From Pyrenochaeta sp. MPI-SDFR-AT-0127 (taxonomy: Eukaryota; Ascomycota; Dothideomycetes; Pleosporales; Cucurbitariaceae): a DNA stretch of 63,356 bases. The stretch covers positions 1 to 63,356 of the forward strand of contig JAGTJM010000113.1 in NCBI GenBank assembly GCA_020747015.1. The letters are read 5' to 3'. The position numbers were made by a program, and so were the translations under genes. A model generated the notes under the pieces. The model saw nothing but the letters and a program-made list of their open reading frames with translations. It was not told the origin of the DNA and did not search any database. Positions 44,713 to 55,640 of the stretch are shown piece by piece. The stretch's first letter is position 1; the number at the start of each line of letters is the position of its first letter.

Positions 44713-45524
44713 AGTTAATTGGGGTATTCGCGCGCACACTCGATAGCAGGTTCAGTTGTTTCGTAACTATAGCTTGAGTCGAAGAAATTTTTGATTCTCT
44801 CAGTATATTTTGAAGTGGCTCCTAATTGCAGTGTAAGGACTTCGCATAATTCCGAGCTGCCGGTAAGATGGATCAGCTGTGAGCTATGTGAGATTGTGCT
44901 GGTGTACAGAGAAGTTAGAAAAGCAGAAGCGCTACAAGAATACTTTTTATAGAGTAAAAAGGTTCCTCTCGGACATACATGTGGTCGTAAGCGTACTCAT
45001 ACTGCAGGTTAGTCACGGCCTGCATCATCGCAATTTGCACGCCAAGTCAAACCACTGACTCTACCTATATGGTCACAACTGTAAACCACCTCCATCGGCG
45101 CCTTGAGCTATGTAGAAAGGCCACTCTTTTTACTTAGTAGAATAAAATGAGAACTAGAAAGCCTTTTAGCAATCCCCTTTCTCAACACTTTTAGAACGTG
45201 TTGAATAAATAGACCCATAATTAGCATAAGTGAAAACCTATAGTGAGCTAAGGCTATAATACGACTTTTTACTAAGATATAGGACCAGTATAACTAGTCA
45301 GACGTATGACTTATTTTACAATTTTGGGTTTTGAAGTCATTCATACTAACCTTCTTAGGTAGCTAAGCTTTATATTTATATTAATCATCTCTTTAAACCC
45401 CCTATACATCAGTCCTGTAGTTAGATATACGAAGGCATAAAGAGGTATTAGAACGAATTAAACAATTCATCATAGATATAGGTAATCCCAGATAGTACTT
45501 GAAGAAGAATATGATCAGCTGATG
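44713..45524. other. AT-rich intergenic stretch
   Basis: From about 45110 the sequence becomes TA-rich with short CTA/TAG-like words, resembling the RIP-hit interior at 50-53 kb but milder, since CA and TG are still present. No open frame worth calling. It may be an old, mildly mutated repeat fragment. Confidence 0.35.
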
Positions 45525-47458
45525 TTATTGCTGGCTTACGCCTCTAGCTCTTTCTGAGACTTTCCAATGCTTCCCAAGCGCGTGATATTCGCCAGCCAGT
45601 CTCCATCTCAGATTTATCTTGCCTAGAAAGGCGTCTAATTTATCAGCATTAATTTGATACTCTTCGCTACCATTCTCTCCTGAGTACCAGTGGAAAGTCG
45701 CTATGGTGCAATACACAACATGTGTAACGAATGGGCTTAGCCTGGACTCGATGTCGAGGTTTGTCACAGCGCTGATTTCATCAGCTAGCATGGAAACGTC
45801 CATGCTAACTTGCTGAACAATATTGGCTGCATACGTCTGCATTTCAAGCTCTGTTTCCATCTTCGCTTTAGCAGAAATTACATATCCTGGCTCTTCTCTG
45901 AGTTGCTCCGGGCACGTATATTTATCTAGGAGGACGAAGAGTGCAGATCGAGCAACACATCGAGCTGAGAGGAGCGCTATGAAAGTAGCATCCTGATATG
46001 TTCCAGTAGGGCTATCAACGGTTATGCAAAAGTGTCGCACTTCCTCTGCCAGCGCGGTGATCTTTACGATATTGGAGCCGATAGGTACGTTGGCTTGTAC
46101 AAGGCTGAGGGCGCGATCAAGGTAAGTAGCTGCTTGACACAGTCGAGCGAAGGGCGATTGAGACATCTGATAGCTAGCCGAAATAGTGCTGATCCTGGCA
46201 TGGGAGTAATTACCGCTGTCCTGTATGAAGTCCTCATCAGCGCATGCTGTACCGAGCTTATTCGGAACATGACATACCCAAATTTCATCATCAACCGGGA
46301 GTTTGGCCTCAAGTGATGGTCCTGAAAGTGAGCATGGCCTTCTGTTTCCCATACTTATAAGTCTATCGAGTATGAAAATTGCCCACCAGACTCTTCTTTT
46401 CTCCTCTACTTCTGTCCAAGTAGTCTAAATAGAGCAACGTCAGCGCATGATGCGCACTGGGCTACGGGGGGTTTCTCGTCGAAGTCTATGGTCAATAATC
46501 GGGATGGCTAAACATACAGATTGGCCCAAACATTGCATATCGTTCCCTCTACAAGAAATTCCAAGTAGCTCAGCATACCGCGTACAAACTCCAATTGTCA
46601 TCGATGCCCCAGGATATATGGCATGACTGTACTCGTAGAGTGCAACCAGTACTGTGGCCTGAAGACAGAGTAATGACACAACCCCATGGCACTCGAGATC
46701 TGTGAGAAATCCTTTTGCCAGCCTGTATAACGAGTCCACTTGAACCGTATGAACTGGGGTCGTGATTAACTTCATCGACAAGAAGAGCATGGCAAGATCA
46801 GGGCCAGGATTCTGTGCTGGAATGCCAAGATCCATTCTTTTCTTAGATATAATAGGCATCCAAGAGTGAATGGTATTGAAATATTCGCGAGAGGTCTCGA
46901 TCACCACATCGCCTTCAGTAAGTATTGCAAGCACCTCCTAAATTGGAGAGGGCAAATTAAAAATGACGTAGAGAGATTCATTACCATGGACTGTTCACTT
47001 ACCATGGGCATGGAGATTGAGGGCATTGAATATTGCATTCCGCTCAAAATGAAGCAATCAATGTCAAGAAAAAGCGCAGTAGGAAACCTTTTCCTAGGGA
47101 AGCTTGCTGTTGATGACAGTCTATATGAACCAATATTGTCCCATGTTGAGGTTTCAGTATCAAATTGATCTAGACCGTTGTGACTCGACAAAGTAGAGGG
47201 ATAGGTAGGATTATCATCGAGAGAGTGATTGGATGCGATTGCGATACGTTCTTCCAAGTCATCCAGACGCGCCCTCATTGCAGCTAGCTCAGCCACAGGA
47301 TCGGAAGAGGCTGGAGGGTCTGCGTAGTTGCATTTGCGGCCAGTCCTTTGGCAAAGGCTGCATTCTGGAAGCCTCTTGTCGCAACGTCGTTTTCCTTGTT
47401 TACAGGCTCGACAGGCCTGCAGAGCATGCGAAATAGAGCTACCAGGGCTTATGTCCAT
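45525..47458 (-). CDS. Zn2Cys6 fungal transcription factor, 591 aa
   Basis: Three exons (47003-47458, 46518-46937, 45525-46424; introns of 65 and 93 nt) sum to 592 codons. The zinc cluster is textbook: C16-x2-C19-x6-C26-x6-C33-x2-C36-x6-C43 with the basic run KQGKRRCDKR, then an acidic coiled segment (ELAAMRARLDDLEERIAIAS) as a dimer helix. The middle has the fungal-specific domain: YFNTIHSWMPIISKKRM, later YAELLGISCRGND and WTEVEEKRRVWWAIFILDRL. Such proteins usually bind CGG triplets as dimers and often control neighbouring genes. It diverges from the SDR gene across 454 bp that holds two CGGCCG-centred palindromes, likely targets including its own promoter (inference). Confidence 0.9.
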
Positions 47459-47553
47459 AGAAATGGGTTGTTGTTCAATTCAGGGTTAAAAGTAAAAAGA
47501 TTGTATTGATGGATCTTGCTATGAGCATAAGGAAACGGGGATGTTGCGGGGGA

Positions 47554-47571
47554 TGCGGCCGCACCCGCATT
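47554..47571. promoter_or_regulatory. Putative Zn2Cys6 operator, copy 1 (TGCGGCCGCA + CCGCATT)
   Basis: A perfect ten-base palindrome, TGCGGCCGCA (47554-47563), containing an inverted CGG/CCG pair, followed after one base by CCGCATT. It is 96 bp upstream of the regulator's ATG. The same composite recurs at 47699. CGG inverted pairs are the established targets of Zn2Cys6 dimers; binding by this particular regulator is inference. Confidence 0.5.
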
Positions 47572-47698
47572 AGCGTTTCCAACGTGTTGCTGATGTCATC
47601 AGCCTTTCCAGATTCACTCCCCTAGTCATATCCCGACGAGAGTCGTTAGGCCCGTGTGTCGAAATAGCTTGATTTATTTTCGTCCCTTTCCAATGTGC

Positions 47699-47719
47699 TG
47701 CGGCCGCAAAATCCGCATT
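47699..47719. promoter_or_regulatory. Putative Zn2Cys6 operator, copy 2 (TGCGGCCGCA + CCGCATT)
   Basis: The same ten-base palindrome (47699-47708), here followed by four bases and then CCGCATT. It lies about 205 bp upstream of the SDR's ATG and 51 bp upstream of a TATA-like box. Its spacing to the trailing CCGCATT differs from copy 1 by three bases. Confidence 0.5.
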
Positions 47720-47758
47720 GAAGCATTCTTATGGAAGTGGAACCACCCCCCAGAGACA

Positions 47759-47768
47759 ATATATAAAC
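47759..47768 (+). promoter_or_regulatory. TATA-like box of the SDR gene
   Basis: ATATATAAAC about 145 bp upstream of the SDR ATG and just downstream of operator copy 2, the usual order for a regulated fungal promoter. An ATG at 47772 could open a 30-codon upstream frame, but it is probably upstream of the transcription start. Confidence 0.4.
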
Positions 47769-47912
47769 ACCATGGAAACACTTGATCCAGCACCTTGGAC
47801 AAGAACTACTGCGCTTCTTTCAAATCATATACTCGCAAACTTTCTCAGACATTTCGCTTGCCTCTAAACATCTGCCAACGCTTAACACTGTTTGCTCTGC
47901 CCATTTGTTGAC

Positions 47913-49036
47913 ATGACGTCGTCTTTGCCTCGTTGCAGTACCTTTATCCCTTCCAGTGCGCCTTTGACAGAGGCAAACTTGCCAGATCAGAGTGGCAAGG
48001 TTTTTATAGTCACTGGAGGCTCTGGTGGGTTGGGCAAAGAGCTAATAAGCATCCTATATCAGCATCACGCCAAAGTCTATGTTGCTGCGCGCTCCAAGAC
48101 TAAGTCCGACGAGGTCATGGCGGAGGTAACCAAAGAGCATCCTGCCTCGAAGGGTGCGATGATCTTTCTTCCGTTACAGCTTGACGACTTGACGACCATC
48201 AAAGCGTCGGCTGAGGAGTTCCTAGCTAAGGAGAAACGACTTGATGTTTTGTTTAACAGTGAGTCCCCATCGCGAACGAAATGTGAGACGCCACTAACCC
48301 CTTTTTGATTACAGACGCAGGAGTCATGGTGCCACCACAAGGCTCGAAGACCAAACAGGGTTATGAACTACAGTTCGGTGTAAACAACCTTGCCCACTTC
48401 CTGTTTACGTTGTTTCTCCAGCCCCTTCTAGAAGCTACTGCGAGCATTTCACCTAAGAATTCCGTACGAGTCATCTGGGTCTCATCCAGTGCCGCAGATG
48501 GCGCACCCAAGCCAGCTATAGACTTTGACAATATGGACTACCACAAAGAGGAGGGAATCTGGATGAAATATGCACGGAGCAAGGCCATGAATGTCATTCA
48601 CTCGGCTGAGTTTGCAAGAAAGTTTAAGGATTCTGGTATCCTCAGTATAGTACGACATCCAACGAACGAAATCTCTTAGCATTGATGGTGCTGACCAAGC
48701 TACTTAGGCACTGAACCCTGGGAATTTCGTGACAAATCTGCAACAAAACATGCCTACAATGCAGCTAGCAATGTTTGTATGTTATCTCAATCCATCAAGC
48801 ACTTTTATCACGATCTATATAAGCTAACGATGCAGAAATTGATATCTCATCCTCCCAAGAACGGCGCCTACACTGAGCTCTTCGCAGCGTTCAGTCAGAC
48901 ACTCACAGAAAAGGACAATGGGGGATGGGTTAGTCCATTTGGCAAGGTGGAGCCAGCGCGTAAGGATCTTCTTGAACCAGACATAGGCAGCGAGGTATGG
49001 AAATGGTCTATGACGCAGGTGCAGCAATATTTGTAA
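47913..49036 (+). CDS. Short-chain dehydrogenase/reductase, retinol-dehydrogenase-like, 316 aa
   Basis: NAD(P)-dependent oxidoreductase. Four exons (47913-48258, 48315-48649, 48708-48776, 48836-49036) sum to 317 codons. The Rossmann cofactor motif TGGSGGLG is at residues 34-41, the NAG motif is formed across intron 1 (LFNNAGVMVPP), the catalytic Ser is in VIWVSSSAAD, and the YxxxK pair is in WMKYARSKAMN. Downstream, LNPGNFVTNL and NGAYTELFAAFS are typical of fungal WWOX/retinol-dehydrogenase-like SDRs. The ATG at 47913 is used because the extension upstream begins only at TTG. Divergent from the Zn2Cys6 regulator, and a likely target of it. Confidence 0.88.
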
Positions 49037-49167
49037 AGGCACAACAGCTTGAAGATATAGCAAGCCTTTATAATAGATGTAATTGATGTATTTAACTATA
49101 AAGCAGAATATAATTTTCATTTTAAAGATTAGTAAAGTAGTGTATTAATATACTTCAGGGCGAGCAG

Positions 49168-49686
49168 TTAGTTTCCCTCTTCCGCTTCCGCTTCTACTTG
49201 CTTTTCCTTCCCTTTCCCCTTCCCCTTCCCCTTTCCTTGTTCCTCATCCTCACCAACCCCTGTGATTCCCCATAATTCACGTACATTGCCCCTACGCTCT
49301 TGACTTTCCTGTTCCTCGCCATCTATATCATCGTCTCCACCACCCCATAGATCACGCACCTCGCTTCTACTCTCTTCTGCTTGCCTCTCTTGTGTTCCCG
49401 TTTGCGCAGATAGGGCCTCCTGTTCTGCCCCTTCCCCTTCTGTCTCTTCATTCTTCCCCGCATTGCCTTTTTCTCTATTTTGCCTCCTTCTTTCATTTCT
49501 TCTGTCCATGCTTCTCCTTTTCTTTCCCAGTGCAAATTTACATACTTCGCAATGCACTTTCCCGACAAGTACAGAGATCCCAGGGTTGGTATTTTCGCTA
49601 ATAAAATAACAATCTCCATCATAGCCCTCTTTGTATGGAGCCCACGAAGCCTTTTTACACTTTGGACAAACAGGTTCAGAAGACAT
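49168..49686 (-). CDS. Small protein with paired CxxC motifs (family B), charged low-complexity tail, 172 aa
   Basis: Starts at ATG 49686 with MSSEPVCPKCKKASWAPYKE; a second pair, CEVC, comes near residue 48 (VHCEVCKFALGKKRR). The pattern matches the 44200-44712 protein (CPxC, APYxE, CxxC), suggesting a shared zinc-ribbon-like fold. The rest is highly charged and repetitive: a basic helix (DRRNERRRQNREKGNAGKNE), two similar segments ending in RDLWGGGDD and RELWGITGV, and a GKGKGKGKGK run. It lies on the flank of the RIP-hit element. No known function. Confidence 0.6.
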   Translation of the reverse strand: MSSEPVCPKCKKASWAPYKEGYDGDCYFISENTNPGISVLVGKVHCEVCKFALGKKRRSMDRRNERRRQNREKGNAGKNEETEGEGAEQEALSAQTGTQERQAEESRSEVRDLWGGGDDDIDGEEQESQERRGNVRELWGITGVGEDEEQGKGKGKGKGKEKQVEAEAEEGN

Positions 49687-50192
49687 GGTATGTGCTAAGG
49701 CAACTTAAGGGGGTGTTCTACCAAGGGATATTTTTCTAATATAGGAGTTATCGGTTTGATATATTTATTGTATCGTTAATGTAGTATATGGATAGAGTAG
49801 ATTAATAAAAGAGGATATGAATTTATATACATTATAACTCCTGATTCATTTATACATGACTATAATAGCGCGGCAAATGGGTTACTCTGGTCATATCACC
49901 TAACATGCATCGAGCAGTTACTCATATTCGTATATTGAGTCACCCAAAAATACTGAAAAGACGGATTTGGGCGACTTCAAAGATGGGGATGAGAAGCAGT
50001 GTAACAGAAACATCGTCAGCGGGTATCTAGCTCATTAAGCCTGGTTAGTCAATTTGTAATTCATAAAATGTAGCCGTAGCACTTATTAAGGTATGGATTC
50101 AAGATATTGCGGCACTGACAAATAAGCACATACTATTCATCAAGGGTGCAGAAGGCTTCATGCTCGAATCCAGAAATTGAAGTGCTTCCACG
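49687..50192. other. Left flank of the mobile element
   Basis: AT-rich, no intact gene. Read on the minus strand next to the element, a short open stretch (EALQFLDSSMKPSAPLMNSM) continues in the same direction as the decayed coding sequence on the right side of the element, so it may be the tail of the interrupted gene. Confidence 0.35.
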
Positions 50193-50213
50193 CAGACTTG
50201 GGAACAAATAAAT
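50193..50213 (+). repeat. Left terminal inverted repeat (21 bp)
   Basis: Begins CAGACTTGGGAACAAA and continues TAAAT. It matches the right end at 20 of 21 positions; the single difference is a T/C transition as RIP would cause. Confidence 0.85.
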
Positions 50214-53200
50214 CAAATCAAATAATGGCCTTATTTAATACTTAATTTAATTCCTGTACAAAACTCGTTACTTAATTTAATTTAATTTGTAAAAAAAAGT
50301 CGAAATTTAATTTAATTTAAGTTAATTTAATAGTAAGGGTAAAAAAAGGTAAAAAGGAACTAGCTAGATTTAAACTTATATCTTTTTGCGTATAGATTTA
50401 TAGTATCTATAAGAAAGAGATATAGTATCCCTACTATACTACCCTACTAGTAAAGGTAGGATATGTACTATAGTAAGGTAATAGGTAAGTTTTTATAATA
50501 GTAGGCTTAAGAATATAATATTATATAACTACTAAGTTTTTAAGGTTTTAGTATAATAATTATCTATAACGCTAATAGCCTTATAAGGAGCCTTAATTAT
50601 TTATCCTAGGTAATAGTAAAGTAAGGGGAGTAAGAGAGTAGAGAGTAGTAGGAGGAGTAATATTAATAAGTACGCGTTAAAGTTATATAAAAAATAGTAG
50701 TATAAGGTTAAAGGAAAAGTAATTTAAAAACTATAGAGAATAGTACTATAATAATAAAAAAATTAACCTAATAAGTATATACCCTAGGCTTATTACCCTT
50801 TAGAAATACCTCCTACCTCTTATAATAAAAAAAGTTATAGTTAAAGGCGAGTATTAAGCTATAATTATAGGTTAAAATTATAAGAAAATAGACACTAACT
50901 AAATACTAACTAGGTAGTACCCTCCTCCTATTAATTAATTTAGTATAGTCTTACAATCTCCTACTTACTTATAACTAGCTCTACTTCCTATACATCTCTT
51001 TTATCTAGAGGATAAAAGCCTACTACCCTCTAACTCTTAATACACTATAATCCTACTAGTAAGTTTAAACTAATATTACGCCTTTAAGGCTCTAGTAGAT
51101 CGCCTAGTTTACTAAATATGCGCTCGCAATCGCAGCTACTAGCTAGTATTATTATAACGTTAATTATAAGCTACGATAGCTACAGAAACCTTATACGCAC
51201 GGAGAGCTAGTATTAAACTAGATTACTACTAGATTTAAACTCTAAGGTTATCTAGGATAGCTTAAACTTACGCTAGCGTTCTAATTAATCTATTATAGAT
51301 AGATCGCTGCTTTACTTAAGATTAGCGTTTACGAGCGCTATAATAGAGTTACGTAGGCTACTTATATATAGCGCTCTTAGTTAGATTAGAGTAGGTTATT
51401 CCAGTTTATATTTTAACTATAGTAATTATAACTTAGCCTTATTATAGATAAGCTATTTAGGTTTATCGCGCTAGCTATTATTATAATAGTTTTTATAGTA
51501 TAGATAGAGGTAATAGGTAGCGTAGTATATTAGTGAAGCGTTAAGCTTATTATAATAAAAGTTAAGCTTATTCTACGCTACGCGTAGGTTAATTAGGAGA
51601 TAGTCCTTAGGCGTATTATTACTATTAAAATTAATATCCTTATAAGCCTTAAGGATACCCTTATAAGCCTTAAGGATAGCCTTAAACTATAGGATAATCT
51701 TAAACGTAGCACTATACCTGCCTAACTTACTACGCGCCTTAAGACTACTTATTACCTCCTTTAAAGGCCTAAGTACTTTAATATACTTAGTTATAACTAC
51801 CTAATCTACTATAGATAGGCTACTAGATCTTATCTAAGAAGGTGCATTAGCTTTTTTATTACTACGAGCTTTAGCGTATAGATTATACCTAAGTTAGCGA
51901 TTAATATAATTAGTTGCGTATTTATTAATAGTATCCTTTAGTTAAACTACTTATATAAAGGTATTATAAAAGCTGTTCTAGCGAGTAATAATAGGCCTAA
52001 TAGGCTTAAGGTAGGGCATATAATCTATTATTAATAGGTAATTAGTAGCGTATTATACTATAGTAAAAAGATTATATTATATAGGCGTTCTAATATAGTT
52101 AATAATATTAACTAGAATACCTAGAGATCCTTCTTTACGCTATTCCCTAAGGTACTATACCTTAATCTTAAACTCCTCCTTACTATTATTATATATAGTA
52201 TTATTAAGGCTGAATATAATTATCTAGCTAATAAGATTAAGGGTATAGACTACGTAATAGAGGCGGCGATAGAGGGGATTAAAATCGTGGGTTTAGGCAA
52301 GAGATATAATAGCACGATTATTAGTATATATATTATTAAGAATATAATAACTAAGGGCCTTATAGTTAATACTAAATATATTAAGAGTCTCTATAACTAC
52401 CTTAGCTATCCTCTTACTAGTATAGGAGCCTATAAGCTGCGGTAGGGTAATAGGGAGATCCCTAAGAGTACTATTATTATTAGTATAGTAAGCTACGATA
52501 CTAAAGAATCCTTATTTACTATCCTTAGTTATCTAACTATTAAAGCTTATATAGATCTTACTAAGAGATTATAATAGCTATCTAACTACCTATAGCTCTA
52601 AGTAATAATAGAGCCTTATTATATAACTAGTAATACTACGATAACTTACCTATAGCGTATTTATAGCCTCTGATTTATACGCGATTATCTCCTTAAACGT
52701 AGGCGTTTTAAACTTACGTAATAGATAGTTATTATTAATAAGCTAGCTTACTACTGCGTACTAAAAGCCTTATATATTAAAGTTTCCTATCTTATTTATA
52801 AGCTCTTACGTAAGTATAAGACTATTATTAACTATAAACTTAAGGGATTATTACCTAGGTAGTAACGTATTAGTAATAAGGTTACCCTTATAATGCGATA
52901 GCTAGGCTTTAAAAGAGCTATATATTTAAGGGCGTTTAAGGTTAAGACTATAGTTTTATAGATAGCCTTCTTTATATATACGAGCTTTATAATATACTTT
53001 ATATATCTAAAAGATCCTATAAGGATCTTTAAGTAAGTAGACGCGATAGCCTATATATATAGATCTAGCTTTTCTTATATTTCTAGCTGCGATATAGCTT
53101 ACTAAATAGCTTTAGAATCCTAGTTAATACTATTAAAGTTATTAACTATATACTTATTAAACTCTATCGTTATTTCGGTATTATCTCTACTATTAATTAT

Positions 53201-53889
53201 ATTAGTTTATACCTTAGTAGTAGCTTAGGAGCTGTTAGTAGGTAAGATAATCGCATCTTCTACTTATAACTAAGGAGGATTAGATTAATAGGTATGGATA
53301 GACGCTTTATAGCCTAGCTAGTAGCGACTACTAGAGCTCGACGCGGAGATATACGTAGGGGTAACCTAGGTAGAGAGTCCTCTATATTAATAGGGCGCGA
53401 GGCGTTAAGATTAGTAGGTTATAGGGTATTAATATCTAATTATAAGGTATTAATTAATAGGTTATAAGGCACTACCCCTATAGATTCTCTGGCGTTTATT
53501 ATAGCGGTTTAGAGGTGTAGTAACGCGTTTTAGTTTATGAGGAGGTATAATATAAGTAGAAGATACTAAAATATAATAGATATAGGTAAAGGATAGTTAT
53601 TATAGATAGTAAATAACGCGATTAAAGTTAGGATAGAATAAAACGTTAATATAAATAACCTAATAACTAAGCTAAAAAACCTTAACACTAAAGAATTATT
53701 ATAGGATTTCCACTAATTTATATAAGATATGGCCTGTGATTAGTTAAAATGATCAAATTAAATCAAACTTCCAAATCAAATAATACCTTTATTTATTACT
53801 TAATTTGATTTGGACATTTCTTGAGACCTCACGAATTAATTTGATTTGATTCACAATTATTAAACAAATCAAGTCAAATCAAGTAAATT

Positions 53890-53910
53890 ATTTGTTTGTT
53901 CCCAAGTCTG
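53890..53910 (-). repeat. Right terminal inverted repeat (21 bp)
   Basis: The reverse complement begins CAGACTTGGGAACAAA and continues CAAAT. Pairs with 50193-50213. Confidence 0.85.
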
Positions 53911-55640
53911 AGTTTTGCTGAGTCCCGTATCCATTTTACTTGCTTATTTTGCTCTCCATGGTAATCAATTGCGTTTTCATCCATCAGCCTGGTTAATTCC
54001 TCCGCGTTGAGCTCCACTGATGTGTCACGTCTTTTGACTGTAGTACTACGAAAGGCGAATCACCAACTTTGCTTGAAAGTAGCGGTTGAAGTCCCCAAAT
54101 CTGATCGCAAAGGCCTGGGGTTTTCCGTTCAATTGGACCACCAGATGACGTAGCTGAGTATGAACTGAGCTACTCTCAAAAGGGAAGTCTATAGTGGCTT
54201 GCATGTGACCTTTGAGGCTATTCCAATCGGTGAGTGTTCTCTCAGACATAATCTGAGGTCCCTTATCAATGGCTGTGCAAACTGTTTTGATGTCCCTGTT
54301 CAGCTTTTCAAGACCTTCTTTCGTTATTTTGGAGTTTCTTCAGCTTCGTCAGTGCTTAGGATTACGCATTCTGGTACAAAATCTGGTAAACACGACCTGA
54401 GTTTTCTGTTCATCTCTCTTTCATCAACCCGTCATTGATTACCAATGGCTCCTAGGGAAGCCTAAGGACGAGAAAGGTATTTTCATGTGAGGGCGCTGCA
54501 AGACAAGCAGTGCTGATAGTATCTGTCATACCATATGGGTTTTCTTCAATCTTTGCAGATTGAAAGTACTTTCTTCTTCTAGAAATCGAATTCTCGGAAT
54601 TGCCGATCTAGCCCTAATCAATGTTCCGTTGCAGAGTTTCCTCACAAGGGCAGGTCCCGTATGAGAGTGAAGCCCTGCTCTTCCACTCTGTCTTCTTAGT
54701 GGTATTATGAGTACCATGAAAAATCGATGAATGAGTTTTCAGGAACTCATAATTTTGAAGTTTTTTTTTGCCGCTTGGCCTACATTGTGTTGATATCACC
54801 CTCATGGCCGAGCGCAGTGAATCCTGCAAATTCTTCGACCATTCCGTTCTTCTCTTCGACCAAATAATCTGCTCCTGTCTTGTGTGTATGGCTTCCTTTC
54901 GTGCCACTTTTATCGTGTGAAGTTCACGGCAGAGATGCGATATATAGTCCATGACATTGGACGAAGTGTTCGCGCTTAAAGGGCGTTCGCAAGCGTTAGG
55001 TCCTTTGCATGTTTCGAACTATTATATTCATCATGTTTCTTATCAAAGCATTAGAGGTAATTGGTATCTCCACTATCAATAGTGAACATGGTTAAGTCTT
55101 GTACCTGATCTGACTACTTGGGCAGATACTCTAGGACTCTACTGGTTTGATCTTCTGGTGCTCCATTGCATCGAGGTGCTGCGAAGGGGTCTGGCCATCG
55201 GGTCTGAAAACTGCTGACTGATCAAGTATGTCCTTGTCAAAGTGATTCAATTGTAAGACCCTTGCTGTTGATATATTCAAGGCATAATTCTAGGCCATCT
55301 TTCTGAGAATCTTTATGAACCATTTCCGCAAGCGTCTTGTCGAATGCAGTACCAAAGCGTTGCCAGTGCGGCCTTTGAGACCCTGTCCCAGATAGTAACC
55401 ATTTGTTCCCCAGCCATAGATCTGAAAGCTCACTCAAGGCTTTCTTATTTCTAGGACTCCTTACCTGAAGTTTAATCTACAGGGGGCTGCTAATTTGTAA
55501 CAGCTCAGTGGTCTCCTGACCATGATTGACGATGGTGAAATGTACATCACAGTAGTCTCGTTGTTAATGCTCAACGACCGCATTGACTCTTGCGCTAGTG
55601 AGGAGTCCTGACGCTTGGTTGGCCATGTCTATGTACCAGA
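53911..55640 (-). pseudogene. Decayed coding sequence next to, and apparently split by, the element
   Basis: Minus-strand frames show protein-like stretches interrupted by stops. From 55600 to 55240 one frame reads ARVNAVVEH, TAA, QRDYCDVHFTIVNHGQETTE, TAG, then 80 open codons including LSDLWLGNKWLLSGTGSQRP and FGTAFDKTLAEMVHKDSQKD; a one-base shift then gives FDKDILDQSAVFRPDGQTPS and QHLDAMEHQKIKPVES. Further on, a 112-codon frame (54952-54614) is rich in charged helix, and 54400-54046 carries ERTLTDWNSLKGHM and GKPQAFAIRFGDFNRYFQAK. Finally VELNAEELTRLMDENAIDYH runs open up to the element's edge at 53911. Several TAA/TAG codons could come from CAA/CAG. One large or several small genes; the family is not recognised. 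Confidence 0.5.

Larger units (their letters stand above)
50193..53910. mobile_element. TIR DNA transposon, hAT-like, destroyed by RIP
   Basis: 3718 bp bounded by inverted terminal repeats starting CAGACTTGGGAACAAA on both ends. The outer 130-200 bases of each end carry repeated AAATCAAATC-type subterminal motifs, a layout known from hAT elements. From about 50265 to 53700 the sequence has almost no CpA or TpG, is filled with TpA, and yet still contains CpG words (CGCG, TACG). That is the signature of RIP acting on CpA of both strands, not of CpG deamination. No transposase frame survives, so the superfamily rests on the ends only. An eight-base target duplication is not visible at the flanks. 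Confidence 0.8.

Noticed and set aside
49199..49240. C/T-rich tract as a structural or regulatory repeat
   Set aside because: It is the coding strand complement of the GKGKGK run in the small CPxC protein.
41988..49686. Complete secondary-metabolite cluster
   Set aside because: No polyketide synthase, NRPS, terpene synthase or transporter is present; only tailoring-type enzymes and a regulator.
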